DNA from: Sthenelais limicola
Taxonomy: Eukaryota; Annelida; Polychaeta; Phyllodocida; Sigalionidae
Assembly (NCBI GenBank): GCA_942159475.1
Contig: OW804095.1
Location: forward strand, 53,286,773-53,350,772
Direction: 5' to 3'
DNA length: 64,000 bases
Shown here: positions 27,878 through 40,530 of the stretch, piece after piece
Layout of the letters: each line of letters starts with the position of its first letter
How positions within the stretch are numbered: the stretch's first letter is position 1
Made by a program: the position numbers and the translations under genes
Notes under the pieces: generated by a model
What the model was told of the DNA's origin: nothing
The model's database searches: none
Seen by the model: the letters and a program-made list of their open reading frames with translations, nothing else

Positions 27878-28852
27878 AATGGATCACATATGTACATGGG
27901 CATGGAACAGATATTATCGTCCTACCCCACAAAAAACACTGTCACCACAACGGCCATAAAGTGTAACTTGAGTTGGGTTCTAGGGAAAGGGTAAGGCTGG
28001 ACTTGAACTTAAATTGTAAAATAAACCTGCATGTGACCAGGGTAGTTTCTCTATTCGGATTTGTATAGTTAGGGCATGTTTTTGATAAATATCTGAGATT
28101 TCATAATTTGGGCCTCTTGGCGGGAGATTTTGATGTCAAGTCGGGCAGTCGGGAGGAATTGCCAATATGCCTGAAAAATCGGGAGAACGGCTATAGGCCC
28201 ACTTGTGACCAGCCAAGCAGAAAGGGGACTCCGGGGCCCAATTTCGAATTTGTGTTTATTAATATAGATTCTGAATCTGCGTGACCTCCTGAGTCGATAA
28301 CCCAAAAAAAGAATAATCCCAGTATAATCCCAGAATTTGCTGAGATATGGGCTTTTTTGTAAAGTTATGTCAGTCAATGAGATTTGGTTTTAGTAGATGA
28401 TCTCAAATTCCTTTCACTTATAGCATGATGAATGTTTTGGGGATGTATGAAAGATTGGAGACATGGAAGTGTTATATAATATAATGGTAAACAACCTTTT
28501 GACAAAATATTTGTTATCATTTAATTTTAATTAAACCAGGAAACAATTATTTCCTTAGAAACCTAGTGACTGTTGTTATGGAAAAGCTGTTGCCATGGCA
28601 ACACGACTCATTTTCCTGTACACATCATATGTCAGGGATGTACAGAAGGGGAAATGAGCATTATAAAAGTAAAAGAATTTTGTTGATAACCCAAAAATTA
28701 GTGAAGTTAGACTTTCAAAGTAACCTGCCTCTCAGAATTACTAACATTTGTGACAGTGACGTCATGAATATGATGTGACACCTAGCAGGAATTCCCAGGA
28801 ACTATAACTCCTGTGGGAAGTCACCCTTCTGCTTGGTGGATCACATTGAGAG

Positions 28853-28975
28853 AATGGAACAAGGTGCTAGTAATTAAATATTTAGTCACTACTAATTAAA
28901 TATTTTATTGGACTCGATTGCTATGCAATCTCGTCCAATAAATATTCAATTAGGCTACTAGTACCAAGTTCCATT
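28853..28975. mobile_element. Fold-back element, AATGGAAC family, member 1
   Basis: It starts AATGGAAC and ends GTTCCATT. The inner arms TTTTATTGGACtcGATTGC and GCAATCtcGTCCAATAAA pair around a 3-nt centre, so nearly the whole 123 bp can fold on itself. Two relatives with the same termini lie at 29764-29924 and 40450-40530. Confidence 0.6.
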
Positions 28976-29107
28976 TACTATTTATATGCCCCTAGCTTAG
29001 ACAAATATTGATATATATATTATATATAAACCTTTCTTTTGGGTTTTGAATCGTCATAAAGTATCTAAAAGCTAAAAGGAAACCCAATTCTAATTTTTAT
29101 GGTACAC

Positions 29108-29409
29108 ATATCATAAAAATATTTTTATTGCACCCCACTTATTGCACCTCTCAAATGGAATGCGCATATAATAAATGTAATGTCCAGATGTCAACAGCAG
29201 TGGCACACTGCACATGACTGAATAAAACAAAGAGCTAGCATGGTGGTAGTACTTGTGTGTTTGTGTTGATGATTGCCGAGAACATTTTACTAACAGGATG
29301 CAATACCCTGCCCTTGAGAGAGGGGACAGGGTGAGTGACAGGGAGGGAATATCTGCTCTTACTTGAGAGGTGTGATAAATGGGGTGCAATAAAAATATTT
29401 TTATCATAT
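29108..29409. mobile_element. 302-bp inverted-repeat element (MITE)
   Basis: The ends carry ATAAAAATATTTTTATTGCA followed by CCCC in inverted orientation. Arm similarity runs about 45-50 bp, through a CACCTCTCAA box on both sides. The middle has no coding capacity. A partial relative, in reverse orientation, lies at about 40312-40372. Confidence 0.7.
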
Positions 29410-29763
29410 ATATGTACAATAAAAATGTAGGTGTCTTACAAATAACTCTAACTTTACATCCACATCCACAGTTTGTTGACATGCTTCGCGGAAATCCAAA
29501 TATGCTTGTTAAATTTGTTAATTTCATAGTTCTATAGGCCTATGTAGGCTAACTATGAAATTATGCTAATTATGCTGAGATTTTTTTTTTTCACAACCTC
29601 TCACTACCAGTGGCCAGCGCCAATCAAGCCAATATTCACGCCAATAACAGGTCGCGGGAAATACCTTAGCAAGTACCAAAAAACCTTGCTGGATACGGTG
29701 GCCCAACCTGAATATGGTGGCTTGACATAACATTATATGTATATTCATACGAATATATCACAT

Positions 29764-29924
29764 AATAAATATACAATGGAACTCGCCTTCATAACTGACA
29801 AAAATTTATTGGACTTGATTAGTCTGCGTAAGCACTCTCTGCCTACAGCATCGTGCTTACGCAGACAAATCTCGTCCAATAAATTTTTGATTACTGGCGG
29901 CTTGTTCCATTCTCTCTATTTATT
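29764..29924. mobile_element. Fold-back element, AATGGAAC family, member 2
   Basis: The outer ends AATAAATA...AATGGAAC and their inverted counterparts bracket a long stem. In it TTATTGGACTTGATTAGTCT with GCGTAAGCAC faces an inverted copy (31 bp, three mismatches) around a loop of about 17 nt. Almost the whole 161 bp is self-complementary. It has no coding capacity. Confidence 0.7.
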
Positions 29925-30039
29925 GCATGTAAAATGCCAGGGTCAAGGTGAAAACCAGGGACATAGCCTGATCTTCGAAAATAAATTGGCAGGCAAATGC
30001 CTGACTCACCTTACAACACCTGGATAAATAAAGTATAAA

Positions 30040-30236
30040 AAAAGGGGTGAGAGAGAGGCCCGGGATAGAAGAGATGAAGGGAAAGTGAGACAGGGGAAGT
30101 AAAAGAAGATGGAGAGGGAGGAAGAGGGGAGGGGAGGGCAGGAAGGTCAGAGAGAGGGGAAGTAGAGGGAAGTAAAGAGAGGGAGAGAGAGGGGAGGTCG
30201 ATAGAAAGAGGGAGGGAGAAAGGTGGGGCATTTTGG
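30040..30236 (+). repeat. Polypurine (GA-rich) tract
   Basis: About 195 bases are nearly all purine on the plus strand, ending roughly 100 bp before the coding start of the 30-40 kb gene. The long antisense reading frame here is a low-complexity artefact. Such tracts can form triplex DNA and are often seen near promoters. Confidence 0.75.
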
Positions 30237-30341
30237 AAGGGCATGATAATAATTATTTTGGTAGATGCATTCTATCCCAGGCCTCTCCCTCACCCCTCAC
30301 CCCTCATCCAAACACAATTATTATCTATGGGGTTTTGAAAT

Positions 30342-33300
30342 ATGAACATTTATTTTCCAGATGGCAATTCAGGCAAGATGTGCTTCCTGAAAAATCATTT
30401 CGGGGAGTTAGCTGTGAGAGAGTATGCTGGGCTTGGTTCTATTGTACAGTTTGATGCATTTTGGAAGTTCCTATCTGCTGACTTTTCTACAAGGGATTCT
30501 GTCACCCTTCGAAAGGACAATGTGGAAACAGCTTTGAAGAATTGCACTCCACTTGTTGTACATGAGGATGATGGCAGGAAATATTGCACATATTCATCAA
30601 TAATACAATTTCTATTCAAATACGCTGCAAGGGTTTCAGTATGCAGTAAGCTCACAGAAGAAATTGTGTCAATTCTACGCTATGCACCTTTAAATACGGT
30701 ACCTAATGAAGGAAATCATGAAAAAGAGCCTGAACCAACAATTTTGCAACTGTACAAAAAGGTGGCAACTAACATGGTCCAAGATCGAGTTCTTCAACAG
30801 GTGTATGGGGAGATGGCACTTGATGAGAAATCAGTGCCAACAGTTTATAAGGTGCACAGGGACAAATTTTCGCAGAAAGAATGGTCCCACATTGTCTTCT
30901 TTGAGCATCATTTTGGCATGGAATATGGTCAGGATCCATTCCCAAACTATACCAAGGAACTGAGTATGAGGACGGAATATTTTGATACCCTAGTAAAATG
31001 CAAGGATATTGCTGTCTCATTATCAACAACCCACATGAGAGTCATAAAATCAAGAAGGGAGAGGGTGAAGACAGCCACAAACATTTCCAGCTTTACGATG
31101 CAAGGATTGTTAGTGCATTCATATGAAAAGTTGGACCACACCGTCAGGAAAGAGCTCCAAATATACTTTCCTCACATCATTTCCAACAGTGCTATTGTTC
31201 TGCCAAATGCACAGGAGAATAGTGTAACCGTTTCCATTGAGGAACAATTACATTGCCCAGATTTGTTATACCAGGTCCATTCTGTAATTTGTTCTTGTTT
31301 GAATAAAGTGCATCAACTTGATTGTGCTAATGTCCTTATTCTTAATAGAGGCACATCCGAAGGATTCTACAGAAAGGAGCTCCAAAATTATGCGCGTCAT
31401 ATTCTCAGGGATGAAATTCTCAGTGGCCTTGTAAGTCCAGTACAAGAATATGTTCCTGAAAAAACAGGTGATCTTTCGTTGCGAGAGGATTACACTGGCC
31501 ATCAATGCCTGAGCTGCTTCCCATCAAATTCACCAAAACCTCTTGACTTTAATTCATTCAATCTTCTCAGAGAATGGCTGACAGATGTTCCGTTCAAAGT
31601 TCAATTAATCATGGAGTCAGCACTCAATGCTACACATCTAACTGGACCTGAACAGAAGAATGTGCTTCAGACCAAATTGAAGAAGCTTTACATTCTTTAT
31701 GATACTATGCTCCATACCTTTAATTACAAGCATACTGGCATCATCCAAAGAGCTAATACCTTGGAACTCATTATGGATTCAAAGACCATGGATACTGTAT
31801 TTCATCTTGCTTTCAGTTCAGGATCTTCTTTGAGCCATACATCTGCCAAGCGTTTACTTAACTCTAGAACTGTTGATGAATTACTCTATTTCAATGCATA
31901 TGTGAAACAGTACCCAATATCAGTCCAAAGGCATGGATCATGTGACATAAGTTATGTGAATTTGCGGAAATGCATCATCATCTTGATGATTGACAATCTG
32001 GTTTGCTTGAAGGTGAAAGAAGATCCTGACCCTGGGGAGTGTAGATCAAAGCAGATAAACATGCTCCCTATAACACTGCAGGGCCTTCCATGTGATTCAG
32101 ACGAAGTTGGATCATGGCATCAGTCAGACTGTCCTGTTGAAATCAATTGTGACTGCAAGCAAGCAACTACTATTCCGACAGAGAAACTAGTCCCACTAAT
32201 GGTTACGCTCTTACCAGAGGAGGAAGAAGCATCACAACGTTTTGCCAGATTGAGTACATGGGGATTACCTTCTTTATTCTTTCAATTAAGTAAGTACATT
32301 AGGTCATATTTCAGAGCATAATTGAGGTTTCCTTACATTGTCATAATCTGTATATATTTGAAAAAATTCAAACTATATATATTTTGGTACAGATGCAATT
32401 CAATTGTACCTGACAACATTTTTTATGTTGGTACTTTTATTTATCCAACGATAATATCAGCGGGTCTAAGCTCCCAACATTTAGGGAGGATTTCAAGCCC
32501 TACCGGGCAATATAGACAATACATTTGGTTAAAGCTTTTCTTAAACTATGGTATAACAACCCTTATTAAGGATATGTTCTTGCAATTTACAGAGAACTTC
32601 CTGCATGATAACCATGAAGCTGATGAACCTTCATCTGATGGTATAGGAACCATTAATCAAGAAACTTCAGCTTCAGCACTGCTATATCCTTGCACATGTG
32701 AGTAGGCCTTTGCTAAAGATGTAAAACCCATTCTAAATTTGAAGAAAGGGGGCCATACAAGATTTATACGAGTGATCAAGCTTTACAATATATATGTATT
32801 TCTTCTTCCTCAGGGTCTCCATTGATGTCAATGACTGACGAAAAAAATCCACCCATTCAAACTGCTCATATTGGGAACCTGCAGAAGACACCTTACACTT
32901 CACAAGGTGCCCTCCACGAGGGAGGTAAATTATATGTTGAAATAAATTTTAGTTCTTTTTAAATAAAATCTGTTTTAAAAATAATATGTAAATAATAAAT
33001 GGTATTTGCTCATACTCCTGTTTAATCATATATATGAGTAATTCTCCCAAACTGGCAGCATTTGATTTCAGGAGGCCAATTTTTTAGAAAAAATAAAATC
33101 CGTTGAATCTCTACAATGTTTGGTGTACATATAGTAAGGAATATCAGCATTATGCAGACAAAGTTTGGGAAGGCTGGGGCAAATATTTCGATTCCTAAAC
33201 CTATGCTTCAGATACCTATATTTTCCCTATTATTTTGCCTTATTAAACCCGATTAATCAAATGATTTAATATAAGAATCAGATTGAATTACCCACTAATT

Positions 33301-36300
33301 CGGCTAGCATAATTAAATGAAAAGTCAAAGCTAGAAGATGGATGTTGTCCGGCAAAAGAAGGCCTGGTTCTAACAAGAAGTTTGATATGATTTTGTTATA
33401 ATCATATAAGAAATAATCATTGTATTACTATAAAAATCACTGTTTGAACAGGAGGGTCTCTTTATTAATGATAAGATAAGATACTACTTTATTCATCGAG
33501 ATTCACAGTGTACATCAATGGAGTTGGCAATGCGAATTAAAAATAAGATAGAACAGGTACGTCGACATCTAGATATGATCCAGCTCTCCCAGCCGCTACC
33601 TTTTACTCAATAGAGAGTAATTGTAATTTAGAATAATGCTAATCAATTAAATTATACCATCAACTCAAGGTCTGGTGGCAATGTATATACAAATATAATA
33701 TAAACTGACAGCTAAAAGAAGAAAGGGTCACTTTGACATGGACTTGAGTATATACAGTGATATTATGACATGGTAACACAATGTGTAGACTGTTATGCTA
33801 TTATTATTATTGTTGCTGTCATTGTTATACGTACTATTCTGAACTATTTTATATTATGTTCCCAGTAGCTTCTGAACTCTTTTTTGGTCCCCAGCCTATG
33901 TGCTGCAGTGGGTAGAGAGTTCCAAGTTGAGATGGCTTTGAAGATGAAACTGTTTTTGTAAAATGATGTTTTGGGTGTGTTTGTCTGCAGATTTATTCTA
34001 TTTTCTGCGTGACTTCTAGTTGGTATATGTCTATTATCTAAGTTATCAAGCGTATGGGTGAGGTAGAAGGCCGCTTCTAAGATGTGTAGCTTGGCTCTGT
34101 CTTCATTTTTTAGGATTCCCAACTCGTCATATTTCCCATCTACATTTTGTTCTTTTTTGCAGTTTTAATACATGTCGTATCGAGGAATTTAGGAGTGTGT
34201 GTATTCTTTTTAACAGCTTTTGGGAGGATGAGTGGTAAAATATATCACCATAATCTATCAATGGGATTATAAGCATCTTTACTATGTCGATTTTTACTTT
34301 TTTGTTCAGAATGTAGCTTGCTTTTCGTAATAAGTTGACTTTCCATTTTACTTTATTTATGACTATTTGTAAGTGTTCCTGGAAATTTAGTTTTTCATCA
34401 ATGACCAGTCCCAAATACTTGTAATTATTGACTCTTGCTAGGGTCTCTGTTCCTAGTGTTAGATATTGTTTTTGTACTTCAGGTTTTTTATGACCTATGT
34501 CAAATTGTATATATTGTGTTTTCGATACGTTCATGGAAATCTTATTGATTTTACACCATGTGTGGATCCGGTCTAAGTTGTTTTGTAGGTGTTAGTACAT
34601 TTCTATTTCATTTTTGTTGCTGTTAATGAGAACTGTATCGTCAGCGTAGTGTTGTAAAGTGGAGTTTTCTATTATTTCATTCAGATCATTTATATAAATT
34701 GAGAAGAGAATCGGGCCTAAAATTGTACCCTGAGGTACGCCGAAAGTAATAATTATGGCATAACGGCAACACTATGGCGTAATGCCGACATTGCTACACA
34801 TACTCTCCTGAATTTAACATCAGTATTTAGTCATATTTATATTTTTTACCAAATTCAGGCAAGCCTAAACAATCATTAAAAAAGGCGAAATTGCATAAAA
34901 AAATGTTATCTTAAATATGGGAATAAATGTACATGTTGTAACGCGTCATAAAATATTAAAACATTAATTCAATGAATTTTATTTCAGGAAATAAAAGGGT
35001 TCATAAACGGTCACAGGCTAATAACTTTTATTTTTATTGAAAGATACATATGGTCAATTCCACCAATTTGACGACTTTTCAGCTCTGAGGGCCTTGTAAC
35101 CATGAAAAAATTAAAATTATTTTTTCTGTTTGATATTTTGTGGACGTATAGTCTATATGCCCTAGTAGTTAACCCGAAAGTTTGGAACCATTATCTCACT
35201 TGGTTTATTTTTTACAGACAGATGAAGGTATACCTTAAAAATGGCAAAATTCTTGAAAACTGGACATCAAAATATACTTTTGACCTTGACCTTTGACTCT
35301 GAATATGACCTTTAGCTGTCACAATAAATTCTAAATTCTTTTATGAAAGTTATTCCCCTCATAAAGTTTATGTTCCATCAGAATTTTACAAGCATAGTGC
35401 ATTTTTCGAGCAAAATAATTTATCATTGATTAAATTTTCAACTTTTTTTTTTCAAACGCCTATAATTATTTTTCCACAAGGGTGACAGAGTAATACTTGG
35501 CAGATTTGAAATAAGGAGATTCTGGAGATTTAGAATCGACAAAAAAGCATTGTATGATCTAAAATGCAAGATATATACCCTCCTGCCCCAGACCAGTACC
35601 AACATGTTCCAACATGTTCCAGTGGCTGAATATTATGAAGAGATCTCTCACCAACCCCCCACCCCTACCCCTTTCGCGTGCAGTGTCCCCGCACGCGACA
35701 GGGAATAGTTTAGCCCTGTATGAAATGAAATTAGAAAATTGAAATTTAATTGAAATTGCTGGTCCTGGGTAAGACCTTAAAGGGCCTTTCTGTCTCTTTT
35801 CCCTGTCTCTCTCTCCCTTCTTCTCTATCTCTATTTCCTGGGTATGATCATAAACTGCCTCCCTCTCATCTCTCCCGCCCTTGATATAACACTTCAAAGT
35901 GTTGATAAGGGCGTAAAGCAACCAATCTCACTCACTCACTTAATTGAAATTGTCTGAATTTCACCAATTTTAAGAATAAAAACGATTATTTCACATAATT
36001 ATAAAAAATATTCATGAAATAAAGGCTGCATTCTGTCCCCCTGACGCGATAAAACCCCCCTACCCATGGCCTATCAGAGATTGTTATTCAAGCTATTTAT
36101 CTGTGGCTTCAAGGAATTTAATCAATTTTTTCAATATGAAAATATGAAACTTTTGTAATTCTTCAGATTAAAACCTTAATGTATTATATGTTATTTTCCC
36201 AGCATTTTCATGATTAAAAAACCACAGGGTGTCCCCCTGACGCAACAAAAGCTACCACAAATGATTTTTCAATTTGTTCTGGTGTATAAAAATAAAAAAT

Positions 36301-39300
36301 GAATTTTTCTTTAATCCAATATATTCCCTATACCTTTCTCGTGTATTCTAAAATTGCTTAATGGTCATTGCTGTATTCAATTTTTTAGAATATCAATAAA
36401 TATTTACGAAAATTGGGTGTGGGAAGGCACTTTTTTTTAAAATCAGTTTTCCCCCAAAAAAATCTATTTTCCCCATGGAAAAAAAAATTGAATCATGGTT
36501 CCTTACATATTTCTCAAAAAATTATTGCCCAAAGCCATTATATATGATATGGTGGAGCTTAGATTAAAAGTCGTCAAATTGGTGGATATGGCCATATATG
36601 CATCTTCACTTCCCCCAAAACTAAATGCAATATAATATTGTTGGCTACACTTGGTGTATTTCATTATTCTAAAGCAAATATATGTTGTAACGCAACACAA
36701 GTATTCCAAAAGGATATTTCCCATGCCTAGATCAGTTTAAATTAATGATTACATAAATATTGTGTTTTTTCATAAGTCATGTGTCATGTGTGCATGTCTA
36801 GAAACCATTTTTTTCAGCAGAAGTGATATATTTTCTAAGTGCGCCTGTATTTCATAATTAAAGTCCATAATTATTACTTATATTCTAGCCTAAAATACAC
36901 TGTTATTGCAATAATAGCGAAGATTCTGGCATAAGAACTTTAAAAGTGTGGTTCTCAAAGCCTTATTTTTGTCAACGAATCCAAATAAAATGGTTATAAT
37001 TATGTATGGTCATCCTAAATACAGGTTGTAGACACCCCTGGCTGGAAAACCAAATGATGCCCTATTGGGAGAATTACTCATATACATTATGTTCACTTGA
37101 TGCTGTCATTAATCATCATGGTATTATTATACATTGCCAGCCTTTGACAATTTTAGACACTTCATGTTGATGTTCCTATATAAATCGCTTTTGCAGGTTC
37201 TTACCAATCACCAGGACTTGCTAGCACCTCTACTTCAATACAGGATATGCAATTTATTAGCACTTTACAGGAATCACCTCTATCAGCAAGAAAATTGCAT
37301 CATGGTAATTATATCATTTAGTTCCATAGACTGAATCCAATTAAACATATTTAAGATTAACGTTTTCTAATTCAAAGGATCAACCTCTAATTCAAAGGCA
37401 ACTACAATATGCTATTGTGCCTGCAACTGCTTGACGTTCACATTGTATTTCTAGCATATTGCAACTAATGTAATGTTTGATTAATTTTAGACATAGAAAA
37501 TACTCCTGCTACATGCAACACAGAGCAGCATCATTTGCATCCATTAGTTTTCAATATGATGTCACCATTAACACAACATGTAAGTCTCAAATAATGTTTT
37601 TCTCATTTGACCTAATCACATGGGAATTTTCTGTTTGTTAGTGGTTGTTGTATTTTTCATTTCTACATACATATCAACATCTTAGAGCAAAATGACTTAC
37701 AAAAGTTGTGCCCAGGATAAAGAGTATACTTTGCATATGCAATGCTATTAGCAAAAGATGATGTGCAAAATAATGTTACTGCAAAAAGTTACTGCAGAAA
37801 AAGTTACTGCACTACTACAGTAAAACCTACTATACTCAGTATCTGTGGCCAAGGGAGCAGTATCCTATGATGTTCCTGTACTCGGCCATAGTATCGTCCT
37901 CCCTCACTATGGGAGACAGAGTATAGCATTCAAATGTTAGCATTATTCCAGTGTATATTGAAAGTACTATCAATCCCAATATCTATCCAATATATTTCAC
38001 AATTATGATTGGTAACAGGAAGATGGCAGGAAATGGTGGTGGGTGGGTGGATGTGGCGGTGCACATATCGGGAAATTAAAATTGTATGATATTTGGTATT
38101 GTGCATTAATATGTTTTTTTTGCAGAGCCAACATGAGGGTGCACTATGGGATCCATGTATGGATGAATCATCTCACCTTGAATCAGATATTCACCTACCA
38201 CCTGATGCAGATGATGAACCAAACCTTGCTGAGTTACTCTCTACCACCATCATGGAAGGCTATGATCTTCAGCAATACCATGGTCCAGAAGTCCAAATGT
38301 TGCAGCAGTCAGATGCTAATCCAGCAGAGAATGATCAAAATATTTCTGAAAATCCTTCAAATGACATTGGAGCAACTAGCCAACCAGAGAATTTTGGATT
38401 TGAGAAGTTTGTATGTCCTGAGCTCTTAACTCGACATCCTGCACCGGCTACTGGATGCGATGATGATCCTGATAAATTGAAAATAGTCCTTGATGATGTA
38501 TTACAGAAACTTGGGTACCATGACAATTCACAAATAAAGGAAAAAATTCTTTTTGGTCCTGACCATAAAATTGCTCAAAACCTCCTCTGTTTGAAGAAGT
38601 CAACTACAACGTATGATGTCTTCATGGCAGAATTTCCATTACTTCATATCCGTAAACAAAACATAACAATTCTCTTTGCTGCATACAAAGAAACTGGGCT
38701 GTTACAACTCCTTCAGTTCATGTGCAACAAAGAACAGGATGATTGGTGGAAGCTCCTCTCTGCTGAACACATAGATACAGCAACCAAACACATAAGGAGA
38801 CTTTCAGCCAGCTTCCATATAGCCTTCTTAGTAGTCTTTGTTCAAAGTTTACCCACTGAAATGCAATCTGCTATTTTGTTAGATATGGAACAAGAAAGTT
38901 ACATAGCAGCCGAAAAATGGCATGAGAAGTACTTTTCTTTCATCAAAGAGGGTTGTACAAATAACGCTACATTTTGCCTGCATTTTGAGATAATGCAACA
39001 CCTTGATGATGTAGTTGCAGTAGCACTTGCAGAGCGCTTGGGTGGAAGGGATGGCTATAATCTCTTGTTGTCTGCACTTAAATCATCTTTGCTCTTTTCC
39101 TTCCTGAATGGTGCTGTTGCATATGCACCATTCACCATGCAGTTGTTGCTGGAACATTACCAAGCCAGTCATTTCCATCAGTGCATGAAAATGTCACTAT
39201 TTTCAACTCCCCGCCCAGGAAGCAAAGTTAATTTTTCTGGTGATACAAAGAGGGAGTTGGATCATTTAGATGCACTCAGGGGATTCAGACCTGGGTCCAC

Positions 39301-39904
39301 AACAGCAAGTGTCAGTAAGCGCATGGCTTTAGTCGATCTATTTTATGAAATTAACCAAGGATTTTCAGATTGCAAGGGTGCTGCCTCGGAAAAGACAGAT
39401 AACCTTGGTTGGCATCTGTCAGAAACAGATTGGAAATACATCATACCAACTGCAACTGTTATACTTCGACGTAAGGCTCTTTCTATGCACATTGATGAAA
39501 CACTGAAAAATGTGTATACACAACATCCAACCTATCTTGATCCTGTTATATTGGATTGTGTTAGTGCCCCAGGAGCTGGAATCTACCTCATGCATAGAGC
39601 TGCCTGCAACCTGGGACTACTAGGCTTGACCAAAAAGGATTTACTTCCTTCAGATAAGTTAGAAGGTCCATCCTATCTAAAACAGACAGTCCTTTCCTCA
39701 AAATCTACCACAATACGCAGAGCAGCAATCAAGAAAATTACAGCTTTGCAGCTAAATAAGTCCGGGGAAGAAAAGGAAAAAGAAAAAAGGAAGAGAGTTG
39801 TTTCACAGGAATCAAAAAAAATTAAGAGAGACTCTTCCCGAATGAATGCATGTCCAGCCTTAGTCCGTCCAGATTGTTCCAAACCAAAAGTGCAAAAGTT
39901 ATGA
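30342..39904 (+). CDS. Large unrecognised six-exon protein, possibly DUF6589-like
   Basis: Exons 30342-32289, 32593-32697, 32814-32924, 37197-37304, 37491-37579 and 38126-39904 join in phase with GT..AG ends (1,379 aa, stop TGA). An acceptor-like ttttccag/at at 30360 means exon 1 could instead start at 30361 and join an unseen upstream exon. Residues 1-650 are globular and Cys/His-poor, with HLAFSSGSSLSHTSAKRLL near 490-510. Exons 2-5 encode a Ser/Thr-rich linker. Exon 6 has an acidic start, then a helical domain with FGPDHKIAQNLL (about 932), SGDTKRELDH (1158-1167) and a LGWHLSETDWKYIIPTATV block. A lysine-rich stretch near the C-terminus (EKEKRKR...SKKIKRD) looks like a nuclear localisation signal. 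The layout recalls DUF6589-type proteins that occur in many copies in invertebrates and may derive from transposons. This is a tentative link; the function is unknown. An AATAAA lies at 40293. Confidence 0.8.
33469..34750 (-). mobile_element. 5'-truncated, broken LINE (reverse transcriptase 3' part)
   Basis: Read on minus, it starts at the RT core FGVPQGTILGPILFSIYIND. It continues through the catalytic YADD (34648-34637), an in-frame stop near 34592 and the thumb region with NNYKYLGLVIDEKLNF. A frameshift near 34125 leads into the usual C-terminal end with AISTWNSLP. The 3' end finishes with TATCTTATCTTATC-type repeats at about 33485-33469. The endonuclease and the RT N-terminus are missing. 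This is a dead non-LTR retrotransposon copy inside a host intron. Confidence 0.88.
35048..36597. mobile_element. 1.55-kb inverted-repeat element
   Basis: The arms share CCACCAATTTGACGACTTTT in inverted orientation just inside ATATGG at both ends, about 35 bp in all. The interior is AT-rich with two GTCCCCCTGACGC-type blocks. It also holds a segment at about 35580-35940 that ends aatctcactcactcactta, resembling the 3' tail of a common marine-invertebrate retroposon. No transposase frame is visible. Confidence 0.55.
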
Positions 39905-40311
39905 AAACTTACTCACTGTCATTTTATGATGTGACTAAATGTAAGTTGATGCCTTAAACGATGGGTAATTACCCATAAAGTATATAAACGATCTTCACAT
40001 TGTATTGCGGATTAGGGACACAGACTGGAACTACTGCTGTGTTAGGAGTATATTACAATGAACAAGTGAATGATATAATTTTATAAAATTGAACTGTACA
40101 AGACATTGGACATCAACAGACATAGGATAAAACAAACATTGAATATAGCATTATAATTATATTCATTGTTGCCGGTTTGTGAAACTTACTTAATGTATGT
40201 CATTAACTTATTATTTAAGAGCATGATGGAAGAACTGCTTTGCCATATTATTTGCCCAATTTCATATGTTACTGTAGGCCTATAACTACTGGAATAAAAA
40301 TTCAATTTATT

Positions 40312-40372
40312 ATATGCGCATTCCATATGAGAGGCACAATAAGTGGGGTACTAGAAAAATATTCATATAGTA
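40312..40372. repeat. Partial copy of the 29108-29409 MITE end
   Basis: The sequence tatgcgcattccatatgaga followed by a gtggggt block matches, in reverse, the left arm and subterminal part of the element at 29108-29409. Only one end is present. Confidence 0.55.
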
Positions 40373-40449
40373 TGCATACTATATGAACTACTTCGTCACC
40401 AAGTCAGCTACTTTTTTCAGATTTTACACATCAAGTTTTATGCCCATAT

Positions 40450-40530
40450 AATAAATATAGAATGGAACTCGCCTGCAATAATCGAAAATTTATTGGACTT
40501 GATTCATCTCTCTTCCATTCTCTCTATATA
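40450..40530. mobile_element. Internally deleted fold-back element, AATGGAAC family, member 3
   Basis: It keeps the left end (AATAAATATAGAATGGAAC, TTATTGGACTTGATT) and the short right end TTCCATTCTCTCTATA, but lacks the second stem arm. It is closely related to 29764-29924. Confidence 0.6.

Larger units (their letters stand above)
25244..30341. other. Intergenic region between SGPL1 and the 30-40 kb gene
   Basis: This divergent intergenic region should include the SGPL1 promoter. No coding exon is supported. It contains several inverted-repeat elements listed separately (27501-27877, 28853-28975, 29108-29409, 29764-29924), a palindrome GCCATCCAT...ATGGATGGC near 26003, and a polypurine tract at 30040-30236. 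The remainder is AT-rich sequence without recognisable features. Confidence 0.5.
33033..37082. mobile_element. 4.05-kb inverted-repeat element spanning intron 3
   Basis: The left end TATGAGTAATTCTCCCAA and the right end, read in reverse, TATGAGTAATTCTCCCAA are identical for 18 bp. Similarity continues through GCATTTG/GCATCATTTGG for about 40 bp. TA dinucleotides flank both sides (33031-33032, 37083-37084), as with Tc1/mariner-type insertions. Its length comes mainly from later nested insertions. Confidence 0.6.
32925..37196. other. Intron 3 of the 30-40 kb gene, filled by nested repeats
   Basis: This 4.3-kb intron is nearly all repeat. An outer TA-flanked inverted-repeat element (33033-37082) encloses a LINE fragment (33469-34750) and a second inverted-repeat element (35048-36597). 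No exon is missing, because exon 3 ends and exon 4 starts in matching phase. Confidence 0.7.

Noticed and set aside
29920..30244. Leu/Pro/Ser-rich minus-strand frames of about 100 codons
   Set aside because: Translation of the polypurine tract on the opposite strand, without coding features.
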